Assembly: GCA_928212115.1 (NCBI GenBank)
Contig: CAKMRJ010004445.1
Location: 82,711,175 to 82,775,174, forward strand
Reading direction: 5' to 3'
Source: Lactuca virosa
Taxonomy: Eukaryota > Streptophyta > Magnoliopsida > Asterales > Asteraceae
DNA: 64,000 nucleotides
The notes beneath the pieces were generated by a model. It was not told the origin of the DNA and did not search any database. It saw only the letters and a list, made by a program, of their open reading frames with translations. Of the stretch, positions 34,073 to 46,031 are shown piece by piece. Both the position numbers and the translations under genes were made by a program. The number at the start of each line of letters is the position of its first letter. Positions within the stretch are counted from its first letter, which is position 1.

Positions 34073-34945
34073 ATGTCTTCAAACAATGCTGCTTCTGGCT
34101 CTAATCCTAATGGCTCCTTTACCCTTATGAACTTGTGTGGGAAAGTCATTTTTGATGGATCCAACTTCAATGAATGGATCAGAAACATCAGGATGATTAC
34201 CCGCTACGAGGACAAAGAATATGTCCTTGACAAGGAGCTTAAGGAGATTGATGAGACCACTGCAACTCCCCAGGAGATCGCTGACTTCCGGGCACATGAA
34301 AGGGATGCTACAAAAGTGGCATGCATCATGTTGGCCACCATGACAGCGGAACTCCAAAAGTCCTATGAGGACTTCTACCCTTTTGAAATGCACCAAGATC
34401 TGATGGAAAGATACCATCAAAGTGCACGACAAGAGAGGTATGAAATCATATGCTCTATCATAACAACCATGATGAAGGACGGGGAATCCGTCACGAGCCA
34501 CATGCAGAAAATGCAAAGGTATGTGGATCGGTTGCTGAAGCTTAATGTGAACTTCCCTGAGGAGCTTGCAATAGATATCATTTTGCACTCCTTACCATCG
34601 TGCTATGATCAATTCCGCATGACATATCACATGAATAAGGAAGAGGTCACACTCAGCAAACTTCAGGGACTCCTCAAGACCGCAGAAACAGGTCTTAAGG
34701 GTAAGTCGGTTGTTAACACTCCTACTCCAAACTCCGCCCCGGTTTTGGCAATCGGGAAAAGTCGAGGGAAGAAGAGGAAGAGCTCTTCGAAGGGTACCAA
34801 GGCTAGGACCCTTGATGGCTCTTCTTCAAGTGGAACCAAGAAAGGTTTCGTCACTCCTTCTTCTGACCCAAAGAGGCTGAATGCTTCTATTGCCATGAAA
34901 AGTCACATTGGAAGCGGAACTGCCCAAAGTACCAGCAAGATGTGA
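34073..34945 (+). pseudogene. copia gag (element E)
   Basis: 290 aa from a good ATG. Residues about 25-205 match the copia gag (UBN2-type) pattern: FDGSNFNEWIRNIRMI near the start, then LMERYHQSARQERYEI and MQKMQRYVDRLLKLN. After a Lys/Ser-rich linker the frame slips by one base near 34875, so the CCHC zinc knuckle (C-x2-C-x4-H-x4-C type) is encoded in the next frame and this frame ends off-register. Role: virus-like particle and RNA binding. Confidence 0.85.
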
Positions 34946-35892
34946 AGGATGGGAAAGTTAAACCCAACCATGCAGGTATTTACACTATCTTATCTAATAA
35001 CTCACCCCATTCTAACTCTTGGGTCCTTGATACCGGTTGTGGTATTCATATCTGTTCTGATTTGCAGGGACTAAGAAGAAGTGAGAATGTGGAGCATGGA
35101 AGAATAAACTTAATCATGGGGAATAGGAAAGCTTTACCTGTCACCAAGATTGGAGTTTATACTTTATCGCTAAGTAGTGGGTTTAGTTTAGATTTGAATA
35201 AGTGTTGTTATTCGCCAGAAATGGCAAGAAATATTATTTCCTTTCATGCATTGTATAAACAAGGTTTCACCTTTTCATTTGATAATGAAGTTGGTTCGAT
35301 TAATGCTTTCTTTAATAATGTTCTTTATTTTAAAGCATTACCTTGTGATGGTGTGTATGAAACTGTATCTGTGGTTGATAACTTAGGAAATAATGTATTG
35401 TGTATTGATTCTGTTAATGATAATAACTTGGATAAAGCATCATTATGGCATTGTCGTCTTGGACATATAAGCAAGAAACGCATAGGCCAACTCCAAAAGG
35501 ATGGAGTCTTGGAGTCATTTGACCTAAAGTCAGATGATAGTTGCGAATCATGCTTACTTGGAAAAATGACAAAGTCACCCTTCACAGGTTCTTGTGAGAG
35601 GGGTGAAGGTTTGTTGGATCTTATACACACGGATGTGTGTGGGCCCTTCAAACATGCCACAAGGGATGCTAATCGTTATTATTTGACTTTTACTGATGAT
35701 TACAGTAGATATGGATATGTCTACTTAATCAAGCATAAGTCAGAGACTTTTGAAAGGTTTAAAGATTTAAACAGGAAGTCGAGAATCAATTGGGCAGGAA
35801 CATTAAGATGCTTCGATCCGATCGAGGTGGTGAGTATCTTAGTTCAGAGTTCCTCGACTATCTTAGGGAATGTGGGATTGTCTCACAATTGA
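34942..35892 (+). pseudogene. copia protease, GAG-pre-integrase and integrase N-part (element E)
   Basis: Aspartic protease site SWVLDTGCGIHICSDL near residue 28, a GAG-pre-integrase zinc-binding stretch (LWHCRLGHISKKRI...CESCLLGKMTKSPF), then the integrase core start (LIHTDVCGPF, with the first catalytic Asp, and TFTDDYSRYGYVYLI). The frame is lost at about 35775; the rest of the integrase is in the next frame. The ATG here is not a true start. Confidence 0.85.
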
Positions 35893-36506
35893 CACCTCCC
35901 AGGACACCGCAGTTGAATGGTGTAGCTGAGAGGCGTAATCGAACCTTGTTGGATATGGTTCGTTCCATGATGAGTCGAGCTTCGCTACCAATCTCATTTT
36001 GGGGGTATGCCTTAGAGACTGCCGCCCATATCCTTAATCTAGTTCCCACAAAGAAAGTTGCCAAAACTCCTCATGAGATGTGGACTGGTAAAGTACCCAA
36101 ACTAGACCACATTAAGATTTGGGGTTGCGAGGCTTTCGTGAGACGCGAGACTCATGATAAGCTCGAACCTCGAAGTGAGAGGTGTATTTTCATCGGCTAC
36201 CCACAACAATCCTTTGGTTACCTCTTCTACAGACCTAGTGAGAATGTGGTCTTTGTAGCTAGGAGGGCTTTCTTTCGAGAGAGAGAGTTCATAAGCCAAG
36301 GAGACAGTGGGAGGCAAGTTGACCTTGAAGAAATTCAAGAGTCAAGTGGTGAAGGAACTTCAAACCCTAGCACTCAACTTGAGGAGGAAACTCCTGTTGA
36401 GCCAATTGACAAGTCTGTACCACAAGGGTTAGGAATGCACCTGAGCATTACTATGGATTCCATATTACTGCGGAAGGTGATACACTTATCAGTGATGAGA
36501 CACTGA
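35790..36506 (+). pseudogene. copia integrase C-terminal part (element E)
   Basis: LRSDRGGEYLSSEF carries the second catalytic Asp and QLNGVAERRNRTLLDMVRSM the Glu; FWGYALETAAHILN, KIWGCEAFV and CIFIGYPQQSFGYLFY follow as in other copia integrases. The frame ends at 36506, and RT continues in another frame at 36577, so at least one more shift lies between. Confidence 0.87.
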
Positions 36507-36576
36507 TAGGTCTGGATGAACCTAACAGTTACGCGGAAGCCATGGCAGCCCTGAGTCAGCCAAGTGGAAAGAGGCA

Positions 36577-38100
36577 ATGGACAGCGAGATACAGTCCATG
36601 TATGACAATCAAGTTTGGAACTTGGTTGAGAATGTACCAGGTCGTAAGACTGTAGGGTGCAAATGGATCTTCAAGAAGAAGACCGACATGGATGGTAATG
36701 TACACACTTATAAGGCACGACTGGTTGCAAAGGGTTTCTCACAAACTCCGGGAGTTGATTATGATGAGACCTTTTCTCCAGTGGCCAAGATTAAGTCTAT
36801 TAGGGTTCTGTTAGCCATAGCTGCATTTCATGACTATGAAATATGGCAAATGGATGTCAAAACCGCTTTCCTTAATGGAAAGTTGGCTGAGGATGTTTAC
36901 ATGAGTCAGCCAGAGGGTTTTGTCAATACAGAGTACCCTAATAGAGTGTGTAAGCTTGAGAAATCCATTTATGGGTTAAAGCAAGCACCTCGCAGATGGA
37001 ATCTTTGCTTTGATGAGAAAGTCAAAGAATTTGGCTTTTCTAGGAGTGAAGATGAATCTTGTGTATATGTCAAGGCTAGTGGGAGTATAGTTAGCTTTTT
37101 GGTATTGTATGTGGATGACATACTACTCATAGGAAATGACATCCCAACTCTGTGGGAAGTTAAGTCCTGGCTTGGGAAGTGTTTCTCTATGAAGGACCTA
37201 GGAGAAGCTGCCTATATTCTAGGGATAAGGATCTTGAGAGACCGGAGTAAAAGACTAATTGGACTTAGTCAGAGTACCTACTTGGATAAGGTGCTGAAGA
37301 GATTCGGCATGCAGGACTCCAAGAAAGGAGAGTTACCCATCCAGAGTAACGCCAGATTGAGTAAGACACAAAGCCCTAGTACTGAGGCTGAGATAGCAGA
37401 AATGAGTCGAATACCTTATGCTTCGGCTGTAGGATCGATCATGTATGTTATGACGTGTACTCGACCTGATGTAGCCTTTGCTTTGAGCATGGTTAGCAGG
37501 TATCAGGGGGAACCTGGCAAGGCACACTGGACTGCGGTAAAAAATATCCTCAAGTACGTACGGAGGACTAAGGACTGGGTCCTTACCCTCGGTGGGAGTG
37601 AAGACTTGAGAGTTGTAGGGTATAGTGATGCTAGCTTTCAGACTGATAGGGATAATTTCCGCTCTCAGTCAGGCTGGGTCTTTACCTTAAACGGAGGAGC
37701 AATTTCTTGGAAGAGTTCCAAGCAAGAGACAGTGGCTGATTCAACTTGCGAATCAGAGTATATAGCAGCTAGCGAGGCAGCAAAGGAGGCGATATGGCTG
37801 AAGAACTTCATTGGAGACCTTGGAGTTGTACCAGCTATTAAAGAGCCAATGGAAATTTTATGTGATAGTGAAAGTGCAGTTGCCTTAGCCAAGGAACCAA
37901 GGGATCACGGGAGATCCAGACACATCGACAGAAAATACCATTTCATCAGACATCGAATAGAAGAAGGACTCCTCGTGGCAAAGAGGGTATCATCGGATGA
38001 GAATCCAGCAGATCCCCTCACGAAGGGACTGACTCGGGTTAAGCATCTCCAGCATGCTCGGAGCATAGGGCTGAAGGATGATATTAGATTTAGTAGTTAG
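36577..38100 (+). CDS. copia reverse transcriptase and RNase H (element E)
   Basis: 507 aa without a stop. RT motifs: KARLVAKGFSQTPGVDYDET, QMDVKTAFLNG (D93), YGLKQAPRRW, YVDDILLIGND (Y178-D181). RNase H motifs: SDASFQTDRDN, STCESEYIAASEAAKEAIWL, CDSESAVALA, ending with the usual HIDRKYHFIRHRI and NPADPLTKGL strings. Both domains look catalytically complete, but the frame is cut off from gag and integrase. TAG stop at 38098-38100. Confidence 0.92.
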   Translation: MDSEIQSMYDNQVWNLVENVPGRKTVGCKWIFKKKTDMDGNVHTYKARLVAKGFSQTPGVDYDETFSPVAKIKSIRVLLAIAAFHDYEIWQMDVKTAFLNGKLAEDVYMSQPEGFVNTEYPNRVCKLEKSIYGLKQAPRRWNLCFDEKVKEFGFSRSEDESCVYVKASGSIVSFLVLYVDDILLIGNDIPTLWEVKSWLGKCFSMKDLGEAAYILGIRILRDRSKRLIGLSQSTYLDKVLKRFGMQDSKKGELPIQSNARLSKTQSPSTEAEIAEMSRIPYASAVGSIMYVMTCTRPDVAFALSMVSRYQGEPGKAHWTAVKNILKYVRRTKDWVLTLGGSEDLRVVGYSDASFQTDRDNFRSQSGWVFTLNGGAISWKSSKQETVADSTCESEYIAASEAAKEAIWLKNFIGDLGVVPAIKEPMEILCDSESAVALAKEPRDHGRSRHIDRKYHFIRHRIEEGLLVAKRVSSDENPADPLTKGLTRVKHLQHARSIGLKDDIRFSS

Positions 38101-38922
38101 ATAACCTTGAAATTTGTAAAGTGTAATTGACATTAGATGATGAATAAAAGGTGTTTTATTTATGAGTAAAGTGTTGCTATCTCTTGTCGATCGTTTACTA
38201 TATTTCTTTTGCATGTTTTGACTTCCAGAATAATTATGTTTGGTATATCATATTATTCGAACCTCCACAGTCGGTCATATGTCGGAAGTAGGTATGAATC
38301 AAGACTGTCATGATTGGTTGCAGAGGTCTAAGTTGTTGGACATGGCTACAACACTCATGAGTGCTCATAAGTTCTGAGCATTGGACTCAACCCACGCTCA
38401 CTGGAATCACTTCATGGAATTTATCTCGAGTGATCGTGAGACGGTAATATCATATAAGTCTTCAAACCTAGAGATATGATTTGTTACTTATGAGTTGGTT
38501 ATGCATTGATTGTACGTTAACGCATTGGTAACTCGATGTTATAAAACGTGCTTTTGTTTATAATTCAATGAGTGGTAGAACAAACATATTAGTCGAAGTT
38601 TATCTGTTTCTTCTTGGATTAGAAGCTGATATCTGGGCCCCTCGATGATTTTGTTTTGACCTATGTACCGGGCCCGGTCAGAACTAAGTTGATGTGTTCA
38701 ATTAAGTTCTTTGTCAAACAAATCGGAAATCGGGAAACAAACTGCTGGACAATAAGTAAGACATTGTTCCATGTATTTGTCCGGCTGATATCTAGAACAG
38801 AGGATTATATGATCACTTATCTTAAATGGCGTATCATCATCTTCTCAGTTCCGAGAGACCTTGAAAGAGCTACGATTGCCGATCGGTTCCTGAAGTATTG
38901 CAGTTATAGTTATTAGACTTAT
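38101..38922 (+). other. 3' untranslated part of element E
   Basis: Non-coding 0.8 kb between pol and the polypurine tract; an 86-aa chance frame is present, nothing recognised. Confidence 0.6.
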
Positions 38923-38935
38923 CCAAGTGGGAGAC
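38923..38935 (+). other. Polypurine tract of element E
   Basis: CCAAGTGGGAGAC region (AAGTGGGAGA) right before TGTTGG of the 3' LTR. Confidence 0.85.
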
Positions 38936-39702
38936 TGTTGGATAAGGTGTCAAAGTCCATAACTATTTCTGGTATGTACTTGACCCGACCCGGCATGGTC
39001 CATTTGGGTTGCATGGCACCATGCAATTGGATAAACTAAAATGAGAGAAATAACACTTATGGTTTATTAATATATTATAAGTTCTAATATATTAATAATA
39101 TTATTTAATTAGTTTGATCAAGAATTAATTTAGAATTAATTAAGTGATCAAAAGATAACTAATTAAATATATGGGTTGATTATGTAAATTATGCATAACT
39201 TGTATAGTGGGCTAAGAGGCTCCATGGATTATCAAGTTGGGTTAAACCCATAGGATGCTCCATGGGATTTACAAACCCATGTGTCATGGAAATGAAGAGT
39301 CATGACACATTAGGGTTTACATGGTGTAACCCTAGATGTGTCAACACTATATAAAGAACCCATGCTCCACCAAAATCGGTTGCACACAAGAATTAAGAGG
39401 GCTAGAGCCGATTTTGCAAGTGTAATATTCTCTCAAAATTTTACTCCAAAAGCATTTGGTGTTGTGTGAAGCATTTGAGGCATCACACTTGGGGTGCTAG
39501 GCTCACAAGGTTTCAAGGATCATAAGCAAAAACAAGGTTAGTTATTCTATCTTTCATGCAAGTTAAAATTTGTTCCCCATGTATGCTAGATAGGAATATA
39601 ACCTTGGAATTCAACTTTGCATGATAATTAGACAAACATAGATCCAAGGTTATTAGGGTTGCATGTACACTCAAGAAGTGTTAGAATGCTCAAAACCCAT
39701 CA
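38936..39702 (+). repeat. 3' LTR of element E
   Basis: 767 bp, same length as the 5' LTR and nearly identical; followed by AGTCT. Confidence 0.94.
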
Positions 39703-39707
39703 AGTCT

Positions 39708-42287
39708 ACCTCGATCAGGTGAATGCTACGATCCCATCGCAGTCTCACAACACTTCTAACCAACCATGAGTACCACCCCGGGTTTGATCACAACCCAACC
39801 ATCTCAATTACAAATATCTTGAATCAAACCCGCATCAGACAAGAACAGGAAGCGAGGCTCTACACGAATCTCATTCTGGTTCCATCCACAAACCTACTAT
39901 GCATAGCAAGAAGATGCCGACCAGCTGTCGAGAGTTCTCTGAACTCCCACTTACAAAACCTAGAACTAAACGGTCACTCGATCCGTCTCTATTTCTGACC
40001 AGGATGAAAAACTTACCCTAGTTCCACACCCGATCCAATTCCCAAAAATTCTGATCAATTCTCCCCCACTTGGATTTGACGAAGCTCTTTCATCCTATAA
40101 GTCTGATGGATTCCCAACCCATCGAACCTCATATAGTAGGAATTGCCTATAACATGTAATTACCAAAACTAGCATTCCATTACAAGCCAAATCTCAACGA
40201 TTGCCCAACTTCTTGAATCTGGGAGTATGCTCTTGAGGCCTTAACCAATCTGATGATCCAAATCACCTCTCATGGTACCATGCCATTTCCTTGCGTTCTT
40301 ATGACTGCGACTAATAACCATAACCCTTTCCATGCACTGACGAACATCTACTCTAATTTCTATCCTCAAGGAATCATTGAACTCTAATCGACTTCGGTCC
40401 ATGCAAAAATACAATTCTCTTGACACTTCCAGTGATCAAACAACTCGCGCAACTAACACCATCATCTCCCTGCTACCGTTCCTTCGATAGCAACGGTAGT
40501 TCCTTGAACTCCAAAGTTCTTCCATCGAAAATTGTCGATCATACCTAAACAGTTGATAGAACCGCTAAACCCTGACTTCACTGGAGAACTATCATGCTAA
40601 CCCTAACCAAATACCCTCCAAGCAACACCCCTGAATTGATCCTGACAAGGACCGGGATAACAACAGTGCACACTGAACCCACTCGACAAGATAGGACCAT
40701 CTGAAGATTCATCGAAGAATTCTCGGCATGAAGAAAAGCATATAACCATCCTTGATACCCCAAGCAATAGCAGAGCACCAATTCGAGATATAACTTGTTC
40801 AATCCCACTCAAAATTCCAAAGAAATACAATTTTCCGCTATCCACTTTGAAGAACCAAAAGATAACATACTCACAAACATCTAAAGGAATCCTGATCACC
40901 TCTTCCTGAGATGCCTCGACTGTCCTGAGGACATGGTGCAAAACTCCATTCCGATCCCAATGACAGGAATAATAGTAGGATCCTCCTTCCTGAAGGATTC
41001 TAGGTATCTACAAGCCTTGGGCTTCAGATGAGCCCCCAACTATCCTTCTACAATCTCGGCCTGAGAGGCCCCGAGATAATCACCCAAGGGCTCCAAAATC
41101 CCTTCATAGACTGAAACCCAAGACCACCAAGGTCCAATCCGAAACACCACAACCAATACCCGATGAGCTGAACTCCCACAACCACACATCGGCTAGCTCA
41201 GTACCTGCTCCTGGGCTGGAACCAAAATATGAATATCATTCCTAAGTGCTCAATAGCATACCGAAACGACGTGCAAAAGATCCAATTATACCCTAGAATC
41301 CTCATCCCCACAGGCTTTCTAGAATCTCCTAGAATCTTCCCGATTCAATTATGGATCTTGTGCTTTCAGTAGTATGGGCCCAATACTACCTTCCACACCT
41401 ATCTATACTTTCCTCAAGAATCCTCCCGAATCCTCTAAGTCACCTTCTCAAATCCAAACAACACACTTGCTAACCAGCACACCAAACCCTACTAAAGCAA
41501 TCCTTTGGCTTTCCTAGGTTCCCGATCTCACCCTGCCATCAGCTGCTAAAGAACTCCCTATAATGCCAATCACCCACCTCATGAATACAATCACATGCAA
41601 CAAATATATTAGATAATCCTTCGAGTAATAGACTTATCCCTACAACGGTTGGACTCAAACAAGAGATGCGCAATAGAGTAAAATCTGTCACTCTGAGATT
41701 ATCTAACCTTTGTCACATGTGACTTGACATATTCACTTAGTAGCTGACTCCCATCACCTAGGAGTTCCACAAAGCACAAAGCAAGCATCATTCGTGCAGT
41801 ATCACTCCAATCCATAGAATAATCACGAGTATCTAATCCCTCTATTACAACTCATACTAGGAGTTCCCACTCCCGCTACAGATTGCCTTACGCATACAAA
41901 TCATACCTGAACCAACATTCCATGCTTCCTAGGCTACCAAGTATCACATAGCAGGCCAACCTATTATTGGCTAATCAGAACTAGCATGCAAGTCTACAAG
42001 CTCATACAATAGGCATTCAAAGGAATCTATCCTAGCATCCTAACATGCAAAAATTGAGCAGATCCTTAGCCCTAACTAGCATGCAATTCCATAGATACAA
42101 ATCAAAGCATAACAGATAACATGTATGGGTATTTTGGGAAAACTTACTTGAGCTCGGCTGACTGCATGCACCACACCTTTTTTTGATATTCTTTTATAAA
42201 AAATGTATTTTTTTTTGAAAATTTCTACCAAGTCCTTAGTTTGAGTTCAGACACACCCGAGAGTGTGCCCGAATCCCTCAAACCAAG
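39708..42287 (-). other. Internal region of D, 5' part and leader
   Basis: 2.6 kb without a recognisable domain on either strand. Short minus-strand frames (40578-40808, 40603-40941) overlap each other and show no motif. It includes the partner of the internal repeat (41607-41735) and an internal polypurine-like string (40058-40070). Confidence 0.5.
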
Positions 42288-42299
42288 GCTCTGATACCA
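42288..42299 (-). other. Primer binding site of element D
   Basis: TGGTATCAGAGC on the minus strand, three bases after the LTR end, followed by CTTGG; standard initiator tRNA-Met site. Confidence 0.9.
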
Positions 42300-42302
42300 G
42301 CT

Positions 42303-44877
42303 TGAAACATCCCAAAATATGGTCCCAAAAATTTCATTTTTAATAATAGATAAAACAGTATTCATCAATGACATCCAAACATATATATAAAACCACTGTA
42401 TCAATTTCTGTAATATCAGAGTAAAACATCCAAAGCGGAAGCATATGGTGTGTGCTCTGCAATCATCCCGAGCTGTTCTTGTTGAAAACCGAAGTACCTA
42501 AAACCAAAACTGAAAACCATAAGCACGAAGCTTAGTGAGTTTACCCCAAATACCACATACCACACATATCATACACTCAAGGAGATACGGGCCCCGTCCA
42601 CACTCAAGCAGATACGGGCCCCACCCTATGATAAACGGGCCCCGCCCACGCTATGTGGGATACGGGCCCCGTACACACTCAACTAACTAAGAGATACGGG
42701 CCCCGCCCACACTCTGTGAGATACGGGCCCCACCCACACTGAACTAATCATGAGATACGGGCCCCACCCACACTCAAATAATAATGAGATACGGGTCCCG
42801 CCCACACTCACATACATAAACAAACACATACAAGTATCACACAGACAACAAGTACACAACCTTCCAAACATACCAGTAACCACACACAAGTAATGATGAG
42901 ATACGTGCCCCGCCCACACTCGAATACTGATGAGATACGGGCCCCACCCACACTCGCATACATATAATCATATAAACATTCCATCACATGCGAAAATGAC
43001 AGGCCCAACCACATACAAGTCATATATGCATAACCTGATACTAGCATATAAAATAATCATCGGGCCCCGCCTATCATACATATCAATACGTACACATGCC
43101 AGGGTTACGCAGACAACTGCCATTCTAACATAATAACCATGGGCCGACATTGGTGCCTTCGAACCGCTAAACACAGTGAGGAGTGTCACCTTGTTCATCT
43201 GAAGTGTCGCGGATAAAACTCTAGTTGCTGGATGACAGATTCCTGAACTGTCAATGATCAAAACAACACCCAATTAATAATCGGGTTCCAATACATAACC
43301 ATAAGTCCATGCTTGGGGTAGAAAGACTACATTACCCCCAACCTAGCTTGATCCAAGCCCAAGGCCCAAACTCACACTCTGAAGGCCCAAAAAAACAAAA
43401 ACAATGAACCAATGCCCAATATATGGCCCAATTTTCTAAATTGGGCCAAAACCCCTTACATGAGCCTTACCCTAAAGCCCATCCATATATCCTAGTCCAT
43501 ACACATGTTCATAGATGGCCCATTAAGAATCCAAACACCTAAGCCCAAAAGAAGGCCCAACTTGAAGCCCGATCATAATTAGGGTTTTTCACATAAAATG
43601 ATGATTAGGGTTAAGTCCTCTTACTTAACCCATTAAGGACTTAATCCATTAAGTCCATCATCCCACTAGACCAACCATACAATGTTATTGGGCACAAGTC
43701 ACAATTCCAATCCAACGGTCCAAAACACGGGTCCCGACAAGTCCAAACTAAAATCTCCAAGATTAGGGTTGTCTAAACCCTAATTAGGGTTTCCAACCCA
43801 AGCACATGCCAACTAAGTCCAAGATTAAGATATTGGGCCAATTAGGGTTTCATTAGGTCAAGCACCACCCACTGCCACCTCGGACGGTGGCAGTCGACGG
43901 CGGCTCACGACGATGGTGGTGATCTTCTTCACTTTTGACTAAGAAAAACTGATATAACATTCACCATTAAAACACACACATAATATACACACAGCCACCT
44001 ACATGGTGGTAGGCGGCAGCAAACGGTGGCAGCCACCACCTCAGGGTGGCGGCGATTGGTTTTCTGGCCAAAATCACACATATAATCCACACGAATACAA
44101 CAACCATATAATCCACACGAATACAACAACCAACATGTACACTTGAATACACACCCAAGAAGTCACCGCCTAAGCGGCATGCGTCACTGGAAAAGAAAAA
44201 AACAGAGGCCCCATGGCCACCGACGACAGTAACGACGTCTCCAACATCGTATCCACAAAATATAATAAGAGAGAGAGAGTGAGGAAAGGAGGGTTGCCGT
44301 TGGACTTACCAAGTGCTTCTGGTGGCTCACGACCCACGCACGATGAACACAGCGTGTTACACGGTCCGTGGCGGTTCTCCAGTTGCCCACGATGTCTTCG
44401 ACAACAGGTGTTGTGGTGGTGCTTCAATGGCGAGGTAGCCGCTTGGTGGCCTTGTCTGATCGTAAAAATGAGAAAAAGAGAGGTGGCAGCTGAGGAGTCA
44501 CAAGTGGCGACTGCAATAACTTAGGGTTAGGGTTTTGGAGATGCGACGAGGGGGAAGCAGGAATCAACTATCTTAAACCTGACTCCATGATAAAACTTCC
44601 TTCCCTTTTACACAATCGGCCCCTCCTTCACTAAACATTACAAACTCAATCCGGATTTTACCCTTTAGCCCCTGGTTCCCAAAAATCTATTCAACACAAG
44701 TCCAAATGATACCATTTTGACCATAAATTCTCGAATTTTTAATATTTTACTCCCAAGGCTAACACTAATAAACTATTATGGATTTAGGGCTTCAATAAAA
44801 TAATATGAAATATACTTCTCATCCTAGGGTTCATTTATTTATTTAATCTTATTTATTTAAATTCCAAAACAGAATGT
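42303..44877 (-). repeat. 5' LTR of element D, end-truncated
   Basis: Minus-strand LTR ending GGGATGTTTCA at 42303. It holds a large GGGCCCCGCCCACACTC array (42578-42955) and a GGCCCA/AGGGTTT cluster (43325-43870) including the hairpin GGCCCAATTT-TCT-AAATTGGGCC (43425-43447). The start TGTAACATTC is cut to ...ACATTC at 44877, where J sequence resumes. Confidence 0.85.
42578..42955 (-). repeat. GGGCCCCGCCCACACTC tandem array in the 5' LTR of D
   Basis: About ten units GAGATACGGGCCCCGCCCACACTC with spacers of variable length, some with CACTC to CACCC or GTCCA changes. Confidence 0.88.
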
Positions 44878-45230
44878 CTATAGGATCCAGTCTTATGTAT
44901 GATCAGCATACACGTGTGTTGTAGGGTTGGTGGAAGTTTCATGGATGAGTTATGTGGGGTCAGCCGACTAGTTGGGGAATGTCTAGCCTTTGTCTAGGAA
45001 GTGATAATAGGGTGTATATGTATTCTAGTCTGTGATGTTAGGGTTGTTGTGATGATCTTCTGAGACAAATACGGGTAGGTGCGGAAGGTAGTATGGGCCC
45101 GTACTATTGGAAGCACAAGACCCGTACACGTAGCAGGGAAGTCACAACCCCTAGGGTTTGTTGTTTGGAATAGCTCATGTGGTATAAAAAGTGCCTCATC
45201 TGATATTTTTTGTTTTATTTTCACTATGGT
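44878..45230 (+). mobile_element. Element J: leader, right piece
   Basis: Continues exactly where 19230 stops when compared with the reverse complement of F (TATAGGATC, GTTATGTATGAT, TGTAGGGTTGGTGGA, TGGATGAG at 52140-52215). This shows that D split the J leader. About 11 bp, including the target duplicate and LTR end, are missing at the join. Confidence 0.75.
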
Positions 45231-46031
45231 AGTTATGAGGAGATTCGATTTAGGAGCTGGATCGAGTGGCCAGATAGCCCAAGTCTGACTGTTGACCAGG
45301 TTAAGGAGATGATTCATGATGATGTTTTTTCTATTGTCTGGGGAAGATACCGGAGTTTTTCGGTCTATCAAGACCATCATGATGGATTTCTTTGATAACT
45401 AATACGCTGCACTTTCTAAGGCTGCTGATGCAGCTACCACGGTCATCGCTGTTGTGGGGATTGGCACGAGGAGAGCCTTCCAGTACCAGGAATTCGACAA
45501 TACGAAGCCCCCAGTGTTTTGTGGGGTTCAGGATCCAATTATTGCTATAAGGTGGCTATATCATATTAAGGGATGTGTCTTTACTTGCCCGTTCCCAGCT
45601 GACCAGAAGGTCAAGTGCGCTCTGAACCTTCTTTAGTTTGGAGGGAAGGACTCGTGGAGGTTGGTGACTAGCTCGTACACTCCGAAGCAGAGAGACACCG
45701 TGTCTTGGGAGCAGTTCTGTGAAATGTTCCGCTCGAAATATGTTCCATTGGTGGAGCGGGAGAGGCTAGCTCAGGGGTATTTGGATCTGAGTTAGGGGAC
45801 TGAGTCGGTGGCTGAGATCACCAAGATGTTTACAGAGAGAGTTATGTTTTGTCTTGAGTTTGTTGCTTCTGAGCAAGCTCATATGACCCGATACTTGAGC
45901 ATTCTCAAGACGGATATCCGCCAGTTCGTATCCACACAGTGCTATGGTACACTTATGGAGCTACAGGAGGCCGCGAGGAGGCGGGAGATTGAGATGGATC
46001 TCCAGGTGAGAGAGCGGAAGTAGGCTCCGGT
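45231..46031 (+). pseudogene. gypsy gag capsid region (element J)
   Basis: In one frame: FDNTKPPVFCGVQDP, then WLYHIKGCVFTCPFPADQKV, SWEQFCEMFRSKYVP, VERERLAQGYLDL, SVAEITKMFTERVMF and a C-terminal LQEAARRREIEMDL helix, the classic retrotransposon gag capsid pattern of chromovirus-like gypsy elements. Three in-frame TAG stops (45634, 45793, 46021) interrupt it, each where related gags often have Gln. The zinc knuckle is missing because F's LTR starts at 46032. A related minus-strand copy is at 51117-52006. Confidence 0.8.

Larger units (their letters stand above)
31880..39702 (+). mobile_element. Element E: Ty1/copia retrotransposon
   Basis: LTRs 31880-32646 and 38936-39702 are both 767 bp and nearly identical. 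A target duplication AGTCT (31875-31879 and 39703-39707), primer site, polypurine tract and the copia order gag, protease, integrase, RT, RNase H are all present. The reading frame is broken at three or four places, so it is not autonomous although the LTRs look young. It is inserted in the internal region of D, in the opposite orientation. Confidence 0.95.
19231..44877 (-). mobile_element. Element D: gypsy-type LTR element, minus strand, interrupted by C and E
   Basis: Read on the minus strand: 5' LTR 44877-42303, primer site 42299-42288, internal region with no recognisable gag or pol, polypurine tract at 30632-30618, 3' LTR 30617-29616 plus 20731-19231. C sits inside the 3' LTR and E inside the internal region. 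LTRs run TGTAACATTC...GGGATGTTTCA. Taking C and E out leaves a non-autonomous element of about 9 kb. It inserted in the leader of J; at the right border the terminal bases of D and the second target copy are lost. LTRs are clearly more diverged from each other than those of B or E. Confidence 0.85.
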
